From NCBI RefSeq assembly GCF_001439695.1, contig NZ_JYLL01000044.1, positions 1 to 40,936 on the forward strand: DNA of 40,936 nt. The letters run 5' to 3'. Each line of letters starts with the position of its first letter. Within the stretch, counting starts at the first letter, position 1. This stretch comes from Pseudomonas veronii (GTDB taxonomy: Bacteria; Pseudomonadota; Gammaproteobacteria; Pseudomonadales; Pseudomonadaceae). The notes under the pieces were generated by a model. That model was not told where the DNA came from. It did no database searches and saw only the letters and a list, made by a program, of their open reading frames with translations. Made by a program: the position numbers and the translations under genes. Below, piece after piece: positions 25,270 to 32,894 of the stretch.

Positions 25270-26099
25270 GCAACGATCCCCTTGATTGGAGTGTTTTGGG
25301 CGTACACCGTGTCGAGGAACCCCAGCAGCAACTGGTTGACCAGGCGCGGCGATTCTACCGGCATCATATGCCGTTGCTCGGCCAGCACCGCAACGCTGGC
25401 GCCGGGAATGCGATCGGCCAGTTGCCGGGCCATTTCCGGGGTCGAGCCAGGGTCGAGTTCGCCGGTGGCGACCAGGGTCGGTGCGCGCAACCCCGGGAGG
25501 TCGTCGGCACGGTACATGTCCTGGGTCGCAAACAGTTCATAGGTGGTCAGGTAACCCTGGGGGTCGTTGCCCGCCAGGGTTTCACGCAGCGCGGCGATCT
25601 GCGCCGGGTTGGCCGCCTGGTATTCACGGCTGAACCAGCGCGACAGTGCGGCTTCGGCATTCGCGTCGGGGCCGTGTTCGGCGGCCTGGGCGGTACGTGC
25701 GATGACCCCGGCACGCTGTTCAGGGCTGCGGTTGAACACACTGTTGAGCACCACCAGGCCCTTCAGACGCTCGGGGTAATGCAAGGCAAACGCCCGCGCG
25801 ACCAGGCCGCCCATGGAAAACCCGATCACCGTGGCCTGGGGCAGTTGCAGGTGGTCGAGCAGTTCCAGCAACTGATCGGCATAGCCGAGCAGCGGGGTGT
25901 CGGCGGCCGGGCGCGGGCTGGCGCCATGGCCGAGCATGTCATAGGTGATCACGCGGTAGTTCGTGGCCAGGCCAACGACTTGCCCGCCCCACATTTCTTT
26001 ATTCAGGCCCACGCCGTGGATCAAAACCACAGGCTGGCCTTGGCCGGTCGCCAGATAACTGGTGCCAGCCGGGGTGCGTTCAGCGGTGAGCCGAATCAT
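25266..26099 (-). CDS. Alpha/beta-fold hydrolase
   Basis: This is a 277-aa protein with oxyanion-hole HGVGLNKEMWGG, nucleophile elbow GFSMGG (Ser), an acid residue in ATGELDPGS and the His in EQRHMMPVE. It resembles PcaD, RutD and related esterase/lactonase enzymes. ATG at 26099 is chosen because AGGAG lies 7 bases upstream; the ATG at 26114 precedes that site. In context it may hydrolyse a lactone, enol-lactone or carbamate-like intermediate before the aldehyde dehydrogenase; the reaction is not proven. Confidence 0.9.
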   Translation of the reverse strand: MIRLTAERTPAGTSYLATGQGQPVVLIHGVGLNKEMWGGQVVGLATNYRVITYDMLGHGASPRPAADTPLLGYADQLLELLDHLQLPQATVIGFSMGGLVARAFALHYPERLKGLVVLNSVFNRSPEQRAGVIARTAQAAEHGPDANAEAALSRWFSREYQAANPAQIAALRETLAGNDPQGYLTTYELFATQDMYRADDLPGLRAPTLVATGELDPGSTPEMARQLADRIPGASVAVLAEQRHMMPVESPRLVNQLLLGFLDTVYAQNTPIKGIVA

Positions 26100-26141
26100 G
26101 GAGCGCTCCTGCATGCTTTTTGTTGGGGTGGCCGGTCTTGC

Positions 26142-26732
26142 TTACTGGGCTTTTTCAGCCGCCAGCTCTTCCAGGTCGATATAACGGTTGCCGATGCGCG
26201 GATGCAGGCGGCCGCCATCGGCGCAACCCAGGACCACGACGATTTCGTCGGCACGCGGCGCATCTTCGATCTGCATCTCCAGGGTGATGTAGTGCGAACG
26301 CAGGCCTTCGTCGTCCTTGTGCATCATCGGGATCTGGATCGACGTGCCCGGGCCGCCGCGCTTGTTGGTAAAACTCAGGTAGCTCTTGGCCTTGACCGCC
26401 TCACGGTAGTGGTTGCCGAAGCGCAGGGTGTGGATGATCGCGCTGGCATGTTCGATCTCGCCGTCGGCACCGACCACTGCCGCCTTGCCGTAGGCCTCGA
26501 TTTTTTCCGCGCCGCCGATGATGCCCACCAGGCGCTCGACCATCAGCGCGCCGAGGTCGGAGCAATTGGCACGGATCTCAGGCTTGAGGTCTTCGACGAA
26601 ACCGCGACCCAGCCAAGGGTTTTTCAGCACCACGGCCAGGCCGACCATGGTCACGGGAGTGTCCGCGGCTTTACCGCCTTCGATAAAGGTTTCTTCTACG
26701 TAGCTGACGATCTTGCGGATTTCGAAACTCAT
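26142..26732 (-). CDS. AA_synth (DUF1185)-family protein
   Basis: This 196-aa protein belongs to the family called amino acid synthesis protein / DUF1185, whose solved structures have a chorismate-mutase-like fold and no proven reaction. Visible segments are IRKIVSYVEETFIEGG at the start, LGALMVERLVGIIGGAEKIE, the glycine-rich RGGPGTSIQIPMMHKDD, and VVVLGCADGGRLHPRIG near the end. It is the first gene of the operon, directly behind operator 3, which makes it likely to be central to the pathway. The longer reading from 26795 crosses the operator and is rejected. Confidence 0.85.
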   Translation of the reverse strand: MSFEIRKIVSYVEETFIEGGKAADTPVTMVGLAVVLKNPWLGRGFVEDLKPEIRANCSDLGALMVERLVGIIGGAEKIEAYGKAAVVGADGEIEHASAIIHTLRFGNHYREAVKAKSYLSFTNKRGGPGTSIQIPMMHKDDEGLRSHYITLEMQIEDAPRADEIVVVLGCADGGRLHPRIGNRYIDLEELAAEKAQ

Positions 26733-26767
26733 GGGCTGCTCCGTCTGATGTGAGAGGTCTGCGTATG

Positions 26768-26779
26768 ATGGTATACCAT
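26768..26779. promoter_or_regulatory. Putative GntR operator 3 (seven-gene operon)
   Basis: ATGGTATACCAT is a perfect 12-bp palindrome; with flanks GTATG and AATAC the symmetry extends to about 22 bp with one imperfect pair. It lies 36 bp upstream of the AA_synth start codon, where a bound repressor would block transcription. Confidence 0.75.
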
Positions 26780-26960
26780 AATACGAGAATCGCAATAGAC
26801 GTCAGCACGTTCGAATGATCGGCGGTTGCACGCCAGCCTTATCCGCGGATGCGGACAGTGACGCCGAGGTCGGCGGGAGGTATTGGCGTGTTGATGCACC
26901 TCAAGGCGACCGGTTGCGCGGTCGGGCTCAAGGTAGAGGCTGGCGTGGGGTAAGCAGCAG

Positions 26961-26983
26961 AGGCGGTGAGTGGCTCACCGCCT
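26961..26983 (-). terminator. Hairpin downstream of chemoreceptor gene
   Basis: AGGCGGTGAG and CTCACCGCCT form a perfect 10-bp stem with a 3-nt loop, starting 14 bp after the chemoreceptor stop on the minus strand. There is no clear T-run, so it is a probable but atypical terminator. The rest of 26796-26960 holds no gene that I can support. Confidence 0.55.
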
Positions 26984-26997
26984 TGCATTGGCGGGGG

Positions 26998-28941
26998 TTA
27001 GAACTTGAAGCGGCCTACCAGGCCTTTGAGCTGCCCGGAGATATCCGTCAAACGGCCAGAGCCGGTCTGCGCCGAGTGGGCAAAGTCTTCCACCAGTTGG
27101 GCATCGGCGTGGATTTGCGCGATGTGCTGGTTGATCTGTTCGGCGACCTGGTGCTGTTCCTCGGCGGCGGTGGCGATCTGGGTGTTCTGGTCGCGGATCG
27201 AGTCCACCGAGCCTTGGATCTTGTCGAAGCTGTCGCGGGCCTGCTGGATGCGTTCCACACTGGTTTGCGACACCTGCAGGCTGCCTTGCATCTGCAGGGT
27301 GACTTCCTGGGTGCGGCGCGCGAGGTTGCCGAGCAGGCTGTCGATCTCGCCGGTGGAGTCGGCGGTGCGGCGGGCCAGGGCGCGCACTTCGTCGGCGACC
27401 ACCGCGAAGCCGCGGCCCTGGTCACCGGCGCGCGCGGCTTCAATCGCCGCGTTGAGCGCCAGCAGGTTGGTCTGCTCGGCAATCGAGCGGATCGTGTCGA
27501 GGATGGTGTTGATGTTTTTGCTGTCCTGCTCCAACTGCTGCATGGTCTGGGTCGACTTTTGCAGGTCTTCGCTCAGTTTGAGCACGCTGCCGGTGGCTTC
27601 GCCGATATGCTGCTGGCCGTCGTGTACATCGCGGTAGCCTGCGTCGGCGCTGGACGCGGCGGCGCTGCAGGAGCGGGCGACTTCGTTGGCGGTGGCCACC
27701 ATTTCGTTGAATGCGGTACTCACCAGCTCCACGGCTTCACGTTGGCGACCGGCGGCCTGGTTCAGGTTGTTGGCCACTTCGCGGGTGTCGGCGGCGGCGC
27801 TTTGCAGGTCGGAGGATGCGCTGCCGATGCGCTGTACCAACTGGGCGATCATGCCCAGGAACTGGTTGAACCAGCCGGCCAGGCTAGCGGTTTCGTCCTT
27901 GCCTTGCACCTTGAGTTGGCGGGTGAGGTCGCCTTCACCTTCGGCGATTTCTTGCAGACCGTCGGCGACCCCGCGAATCGGGCGCACGATCATGCTGGCG
28001 AAGCTCGCGCCGACAATCGCGAAGACCACGGCGAGTACCGCTGCGATGGCTGCGATCAGCCAGGTCAGGCGGGTGGCGTCGGCCATCACTTCGTCGCGCT
28101 TGATCAAGCCGATAAAGCGCCAGCCCAGGTCTTTGGAGCTGACCACGTTGGCCATGTAAGCCACACCATCAATATCCACTCGGGTCACGCCGTCGCCGCG
28201 CTTGGCCAGTTCGGCGTAGTTGGCGCCGAGTTCGGCCATCGGCTTGAAGTTGTGCTTGGCGTCGCTGGGGTCCACCAGCACGTTGCCGTTGGCTTCCACC
28301 AGCATCAGGTAGCCGCTGTCGCCCAGCTTGATGTTGCGCACCAGTTCGGTGAGCTGCTTGAGCGAGACGTCCAGGCCGACCACGCCGAGCAGGGTGCCGC
28401 TGGCGTCGACCACGGTGTGGACCGTGCCGATCAGCACCACATCGTCCGGCGCCCAGTAATAGGCCCCGGTCCGCACGGTGGTGCCCGGAGCGGCCACGGC
28501 GGCTTTGTACCAGGGGCGTACACGCGGGTCGTAGTTGTTCAGTTTGGTGTCGTCAGGCCAGCTCGCATAACCGCCGTCGCTCAGGCCCAGGGACAGGTAG
28601 GCGGTGCTTGGATGGCTTTTGGCGAACTGCTCGAATATCGCCAGCAGCTCTTTATTCGTTGGCGTCAGCGGGATTTGTGCGGCGTCGGCACCGGCGTAGT
28701 TCTTCAGCTCCTTGGCCGCGACAACGCGAGGGTCTTTGGCCACGTACTCGACGTTCTGGCTGATGCCGTCGAAGAACTGCTTCATGCCGTTATCGATCTG
28801 GCGGATCTCGCGGCCGCTGCTGTCGAGGAAATTGGCCACAGCCGCCTCGCGCAGGTTCAGCACCACCAGCACCGCCACCAGGATAACCGGCACGCACGCG
28901 ATGGCCGCAAACGCCCAGGTCAGCTTTTGCTTGATATTCAT
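26998..28941 (-). CDS. Methyl-accepting chemotaxis protein with dCache sensor
   Basis: This 647-aa inner-membrane chemoreceptor has TM1 at about residues 8-29, a periplasmic dCache domain (about 35-275), TM2 at about 283-310, a HAMP domain, and a cytoplasmic signalling tip EQTNLLALNAAIEAARAGDQ. The sensor carries Y137, R142, W144, Y145 and D191, in the spacing of the amino-acid-binding motif of PctA-type receptors, so amino acids or related amines are likely ligands. It lacks a C-terminal CheR/CheB-binding pentapeptide. It lies next to the uncharacterised catabolic operon but has its own promoter region. Confidence 0.92.
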   Translation of the reverse strand: MNIKQKLTWAFAAIACVPVILVAVLVVLNLREAAVANFLDSSGREIRQIDNGMKQFFDGISQNVEYVAKDPRVVAAKELKNYAGADAAQIPLTPTNKELLAIFEQFAKSHPSTAYLSLGLSDGGYASWPDDTKLNNYDPRVRPWYKAAVAAPGTTVRTGAYYWAPDDVVLIGTVHTVVDASGTLLGVVGLDVSLKQLTELVRNIKLGDSGYLMLVEANGNVLVDPSDAKHNFKPMAELGANYAELAKRGDGVTRVDIDGVAYMANVVSSKDLGWRFIGLIKRDEVMADATRLTWLIAAIAAVLAVVFAIVGASFASMIVRPIRGVADGLQEIAEGEGDLTRQLKVQGKDETASLAGWFNQFLGMIAQLVQRIGSASSDLQSAAADTREVANNLNQAAGRQREAVELVSTAFNEMVATANEVARSCSAAASSADAGYRDVHDGQQHIGEATGSVLKLSEDLQKSTQTMQQLEQDSKNINTILDTIRSIAEQTNLLALNAAIEAARAGDQGRGFAVVADEVRALARRTADSTGEIDSLLGNLARRTQEVTLQMQGSLQVSQTSVERIQQARDSFDKIQGSVDSIRDQNTQIATAAEEQHQVAEQINQHIAQIHADAQLVEDFAHSAQTGSGRLTDISGQLKGLVGRFKF

Positions 28942-29073
28942 GACTTCTCCCGCGGGTATTTATAGTTTTGGCAAGGGGAAAACAGTAGCGTCGCATGTAT
29001 TGTTATGAGGGGTGCGCCCATGCGTACCCCTTATATCGACCGTCGGGGCACGCACTTGAGGCCGTGGAGGCGT

Positions 29074-29964
29074 TCAGCCGATACGGTTGCCGCCCAGCGC
29101 ATCGCGCTGCATCGACTGCAGGTTGTTCTCGATGGTTTCGCAGATGGTTTCCATCTGGATCTGATGTTCGCTGGAGTGAAACGGGCTTTGCAGGTCGGTG
29201 CCGATGCGCTCGATGGCCAGCAGCATGAAGCCCACCACCGTGGAGGCCAGCGGGGTGAACCAGCCCAGGGATTCGACCAGGCCCACCGGCACGATCAGGC
29301 AGAACAACGAAATGAACAGGCGCGGGAAGTACACGTAAGGGTAGGGCAGCGGGGTATTGGCGATGCGTTCCATGCCGCCCTGGGCGTTGGACAAATCCAC
29401 CAGCGTCGACTCCAGCCGCGCCAGGCGGATGCTGTCCAGGTGCCCGGCCTTGTATTCCCTGGCCAACAGCGCCGCCGAGCCGGTGAGGATGTCATTGGCG
29501 AAATTGTTGGTGGCGCCGTTGCGCGCAAATTCCTCGGCCGGGATAAATGCCCGCACCTCGTCCGGGCACGGCCGGCCCTTGAGATGGGCGGCCAGGCAGT
29601 TCACATAGGCCACATGGCGGCGCAACAGGGTGGCCTTTACCGGGTTCACGTCGTTGCCGAGGTCATCCAATAGCGTCAGCACCTGCCGTGCGAAACTGCG
29701 CGAATTGTTGACCATCGCGCCCCATAAGGTGCGCGCTTCCCACCAGCGGTTGTAGGCGCTGCTGTTACGAAAACTGATCAGCACCACCAGCGCTGAGCCG
29801 AGCAAGGTCAGGGGCATCAGCGGCAGGTTGATCTTGGTGGTGAGAAACAGCATGAAGTCCACGGTGACGGCGACGTCCCACAGCAACAGCCAGAACAGGG
29901 CCCAACCGACATAACCCATGGTTTTGATGATCAGGCGGTATTTTTTGACGATGGCGGCTTTCAA
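29074..29964 (-). CDS. Bestrophin-family ion channel
   Basis: This 296-aa membrane protein has four main hydrophobic segments: two at the N-terminus (about 14-33 and 47-65) and two later (about 215-235 and 240-255). It carries the family hallmark ISFRNSSAYNRWWEARTLWG and, near the C-terminus, GTDLQSPFHSSEHQIQMETI. Bacterial bestrophins form pentameric channels, cation- or anion-selective; the selectivity is not readable here. It stands alone between the chemoreceptor and the toxin-antitoxin pair. Confidence 0.88.
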   Translation of the reverse strand: MKAAIVKKYRLIIKTMGYVGWALFWLLLWDVAVTVDFMLFLTTKINLPLMPLTLLGSALVVLISFRNSSAYNRWWEARTLWGAMVNNSRSFARQVLTLLDDLGNDVNPVKATLLRRHVAYVNCLAAHLKGRPCPDEVRAFIPAEEFARNGATNNFANDILTGSAALLAREYKAGHLDSIRLARLESTLVDLSNAQGGMERIANTPLPYPYVYFPRLFISLFCLIVPVGLVESLGWFTPLASTVVGFMLLAIERIGTDLQSPFHSSEHQIQMETICETIENNLQSMQRDALGGNRIG

Positions 29965-30144
29965 ACGGAGACCTCGCGGCGAGCGGTAAGCAACAGTGCC
30001 TAAGCTCGGACGTTGGTTTGCCGTGAAAGGTTCGGTGAAGGAGGGCGGTACACCGGATCAAATCAATGATTGCGCCCGTCGAGCTGGGTAGAGAGCAAGG
30101 ACCACCACCATGCTATGCTCGAAAAGCTAACAGAGGGATTCCAA

Positions 30145-30408
30145 ATGACGAGTACAACCGATGTCAGTATTGCCAGCAAAGTGCGCAGGCTGGCTAAAGC
30201 GCATCATGTCACCGCTGAACGTGACAGCATCAGCCGAATGGCGGTTGCCATCACCGGACTGGCTGGTGATGCGGTCGAATTGGATGGTGTGGAACAGTTA
30301 TTGGTCAACCTTAAGCGCAAGGGTATTTTGAGCAAGTCGGAAACCCTTGCACTTCAAGGCAGTTATCTTCAGGAGAAGCGCCGCGCCAAGAAGAAACTCA
30401 GCGCATGA
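30145..30408 (+). CDS. Putative antitoxin of Fic toxin
   Basis: This 87-aa, lysine/arginine-rich, mostly helical protein is encoded immediately upstream of fic, with an ATGA overlap, the usual antitoxin-first layout. AGAGGGA precedes the ATG at 30145; the reading from 30070 lacks such a site. In class I Fic antitoxins (VbhA, AntF) an S/T-xxx-E-G/N motif blocks the toxin. I do not see that motif intact; the nearest is SYLQEK (residues about 75-80), with Lys instead of Gly/Asn. The assignment rests on position, size and overlap. Base composition is lower in GC than the surroundings. Confidence 0.7.
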   Translation: MTSTTDVSIASKVRRLAKAHHVTAERDSISRMAVAITGLAGDAVELDGVEQLLVNLKRKGILSKSETLALQGSYLQEKRRAKKKLSA

Positions 30409-31148
30409 GTTTTGATCCTTTCGGAGATTTTGATACCGCTGGATATCTTCAAAACGCGTTACAGCTTAAAGATCCTATGGAGGTCAAGGAGTCTGAGCAT
30501 CTGTCCTTTGAGTTGAGCATGGAAGATGCACTGGGTTATTTGGCCAAGAAAAAACCGATTGATTACAAGTCGGTCCTCAAAGTACACGAAATCTTGTTTT
30601 CTGATTTCTATCACTGGGCGGGTAAAGATCGAAATGATCTGGTGCCGCATCTTGCCGTATTCAAGGGTTCCCACGACGATCCTTGGCATACTGTCTTTGA
30701 ACATCCTGGCTCGATCAAGCGCTCCATTGACTATGCGCTTGAACTGGCGTCGAACAAGAAGCGCTTCAGAGAGCGTCCTGGCGATGTGATGGGGCAACTA
30801 GCATTTGCGCACCCTTTTCTTGATGGTAATGGGCGCACGATTCTGCTTGTTTTCATGGAGCTTTGTTATCGCGCCAAGTTCGCCATTGAGTGGTCGAAAA
30901 CGAACAAGGACGATTATCTTCGGGCACTTAGCGAAGAGCTCAGGGCACCGTTCAAGGGGCATCTGAATAATTACTTGAAACCCTTTGTCGTCGATATTGC
31001 CCACCGTGATGAATGGCCGGGGATGATAGGTGGCATCAAGGGATTGGATGGCCTGGATAAAGAAGGGATAACTTACGAAAAACTGGACGATCCTGAGGTT
31101 CAACAGATCTACAAAACCTATCGAGCACAACTGATCGAGCACAACTGA
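30405..31148 (+). CDS. Fic-domain protein (toxin of TA pair)
   Basis: This 247-aa protein has the Fic core: LFSDFYHWAGKDR upstream and the active loop HPFLDGNGRT at about residues 136-145. Fic enzymes usually transfer AMP to target hydroxyls; some P. fluorescens members modify GyrB. Here the usual second arginine of HxFx(D/E)GNGRxxR is replaced: the loop continues TILLVF, so position +3 is Leu. That arginine normally contacts the ATP phosphates and is the residue the antitoxin glutamate covers, so the chemistry or regulation may differ. Lower GC and isolation suggest horizontal gain. Confidence 0.88.
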   Translation: MSFDPFGDFDTAGYLQNALQLKDPMEVKESEHLSFELSMEDALGYLAKKKPIDYKSVLKVHEILFSDFYHWAGKDRNDLVPHLAVFKGSHDDPWHTVFEHPGSIKRSIDYALELASNKKRFRERPGDVMGQLAFAHPFLDGNGRTILLVFMELCYRAKFAIEWSKTNKDDYLRALSEELRAPFKGHLNNYLKPFVVDIAHRDEWPGMIGGIKGLDGLDKEGITYEKLDDPEVQQIYKTYRAQLIEHN

Positions 31149-31219
31149 TCGATACGCCCCCGTCCGCAAAAATAGAGCAGTGACGTAATACGCTCGGATC
31201 GCTGTCCTGATCCTATCGT

Positions 31220-31519
31220 TTACCGCTGAGCCAGAACACTCGCCAGCAACCCGGGAAAACGCGCCTCAAGCACATCCGCGCGCAACGAATTCAGATGCGT
31301 GGTGCCGACGCTGCGGGTGTGGACCAGCCCGGCATCGCGCAGCACGCGGAAGTGGTGGGACATGCTGGATTTCGGCCGTCCGCCGTCCAGTTCGCCGCAG
31401 GTGGCCTCGGGCACGTCGGCCAGGTAGCGGATGATTTCCAGGCGCACCGGGTCGCTCAAGGCGTAGAGCACGCGTTCGAGTGTCAGGTCTTGCAGGGCGG
31501 GGTGTTTGAAGGCTCGCAT
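31220..31519 (-). CDS. ArsR-family transcriptional regulator
   Basis: This 99-aa winged-helix repressor shows ALSDPVRLEIIRYLAD, then the recognition helix KSSMSHHFRVLRDAGLV and TTHLNSLRADVLEARFPGLL. It carries only one cysteine (CGEL), so it lacks the classical paired-cysteine metal site. The ATG at 31519 was preferred to 31555 because the longer form would start inside the operator palindrome. It is divergent from xenA with a perfect inverted repeat between, so it probably represses xenA and itself and may respond to electrophiles or quinones. Confidence 0.9.
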   Translation of the reverse strand: MRAFKHPALQDLTLERVLYALSDPVRLEIIRYLADVPEATCGELDGGRPKSSMSHHFRVLRDAGLVHTRSVGTTHLNSLRADVLEARFPGLLASVLAQR

Positions 31520-31553
31520 AAAACAAATGATAACAGGGCTGGTGTTGAATACC

Positions 31554-31577
31554 ATAGTTCGAATACCATCGAACTAT
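31554..31577. promoter_or_regulatory. ArsR/xenA operator
   Basis: ATAGTTCGA (31554-31562) and TCGAACTAT (31569-31577) are perfect 9-bp inverted arms around ATACCA. The site lies between the divergent arsR-type gene and xenA, 31 bp before the xenA start, where binding would block both promoters. Confidence 0.75.
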
Positions 31578-31608
31578 CGAATCAATCACTCGCTCCTGGA
31601 GGTGCCTG

Positions 31609-32700
31609 ATGGCTGCCTTGTTTGAACCCTACAAACTCAAAGACGTGACCTTGCGCAATCGCATCGCGATCCCGCCGATGTGCCAGTACATGGCCAACGA
31701 TGGCATCGTCAACGACTGGCACCACGTTCACCTGGCCAGCATGGCCCGTGGCGGCGCCGGTTTGCTGGTGGTCGAAGCCACCGCGGTGTCTCCTGAAGGC
31801 CGTATCACTCCCGGTTGTGCAGGTATCTGGAGCGATGCCCACGCCCAGGCGTTCGTGCCGATGGTCAAGACCATCAAGGCTGCTGGCGCGGTGCCAGGCA
31901 TTCAGATCGCCCACGCCGGCCGCAAGGCCAGTGCCAACCGCCCATGGGAAGGCGACGACCATATCCCCGCTTCCGATGCGCGCAGCTGGGAGACCATTGC
32001 GCCTTCGGCCATTGCGTTCGGCGCCAACCTGCCTAACGTGCCGCGCGCCATGACCCTGGACGACATCGCCCGCGTGCGCCAGGACTTCGTCGACGCCGCC
32101 CGCCGTGCCCGCGACGCCGGTTTTGAATGGATCGAACTGCACTTCGCCCACGGCTACCTGGGCCAGAGCTTTTTCTCCGAACATTCCAACCAGCGCACCG
32201 ACGCCTACGGCGGCAGCTTCGACAATCGCAGCCGTTTCCTCCTGGAAACCCTGGCCGCCGTGCGCGAAGTCTGGCCGGAAAACCTGCCGTTGACCGCGCG
32301 TTTCGGCGTGATCGAATACGACGGCCGTGACGAGCAGACGCTGACCGAATCCATCGAACTGGCCCGTCGCTTCAAGGCCGGTGGCCTCGACCTGCTGAGC
32401 GTCAGCGTCGGCTTCACCATTGCTGACACCCAGATCCCGTGGGGCCCGGCGTTCCTGGGGCCGATCGCTGAGCGCGTGCGTCGCGAAGCCGGTATCCCGG
32501 TCACTTCGGCCTGGGGGTTTGGCACGCCGCAATTGGCGGAAGGTGCGTTGCAGGCCGGGCAGGTGGATTTGGTCTCGGTGGGGCGCGCGCATCTGGCTGA
32601 TCCGCATTGGGCGTACTTTGCCGCCAAGGAACTGGGGGTAGAGAACGCCTCCTGGACCTTGCCTGCGCCGTATGCCCATTGGTTGGAACGCTATCGCTGA
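31609..32700 (+). CDS. xenA: XenA: xenobiotic reductase, Old Yellow Enzyme family
   Basis: XenA is an FMN- and NADPH-dependent ene-reductase acting on enones, quinones, nitrate esters and similar electrophiles in the cytosol. Length is 363 aa, as in P. putida XenA, and I recognise nearly its whole sequence. PPMCQYMA carries the active-site Cys25 and Tyr27; ELHFAHGYLG carries the His/His/Tyr set (H178, H181, Y183); SVGRAHLADPHWAYFA binds the FMN phosphate; the C-terminal LPAPYAHWLERYR supplies the tryptophan that completes the neighbouring subunit's site. GGAGG lies 6 bases before the ATG. Confidence 0.96.
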   Translation: MAALFEPYKLKDVTLRNRIAIPPMCQYMANDGIVNDWHHVHLASMARGGAGLLVVEATAVSPEGRITPGCAGIWSDAHAQAFVPMVKTIKAAGAVPGIQIAHAGRKASANRPWEGDDHIPASDARSWETIAPSAIAFGANLPNVPRAMTLDDIARVRQDFVDAARRARDAGFEWIELHFAHGYLGQSFFSEHSNQRTDAYGGSFDNRSRFLLETLAAVREVWPENLPLTARFGVIEYDGRDEQTLTESIELARRFKAGGLDLLSVSVGFTIADTQIPWGPAFLGPIAERVRREAGIPVTSAWGFGTPQLAEGALQAGQVDLVSVGRAHLADPHWAYFAAKELGVENASWTLPAPYAHWLERYR

Positions 32701-32720
32701 GGCGGCCGCTCAGCCCGACC

Positions 32721-32793
32721 TGTGGGAGATGTCACACCGATGCCAGCAGGCCCGCCGCCATCGAAGCCTCGCTAAAGCTCGACATCTCCCACA
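32721..32793. repeat. Degenerate REP-like inverted repeat
   Basis: TGTGGGAGATGTC and GACATCTCCCACA are perfect 13-bp arms 47 bp apart, between the convergent xenA and GntR genes. The TGTGGGAG start matches the GTGGGAGGGGGC REP family but the core differs, so this is an eroded or variant REPIN, likely serving as a bidirectional terminator. The remainder of 32701-32894 shows no gene. Confidence 0.7.
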
Positions 32794-32894
32794 TTTGATC
32801 TCCAGGGCTGACAGAAAGTGTTCTTGCGCCCCGTCTTGCGGGTGCCGTTGAGCCCCACATTTGGATCTTCACGGTTGTCGAACGAGGGTGGGGC

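Noticed and set aside
23236..25542. 768-aa plus-strand ORF (and similar long antisense ORFs at 1272-2897, 33668-35380, 26815-28965)
   Set aside because: They are antisense to confidently identified genes and have low-complexity His/Gln/Gly/Arg-rich composition typical of high-GC shadows.
30405..31148. Doc toxin
   Set aside because: The loop keeps GNGR and the protein is twice Doc's length; only the residues after GNGR resemble Doc.
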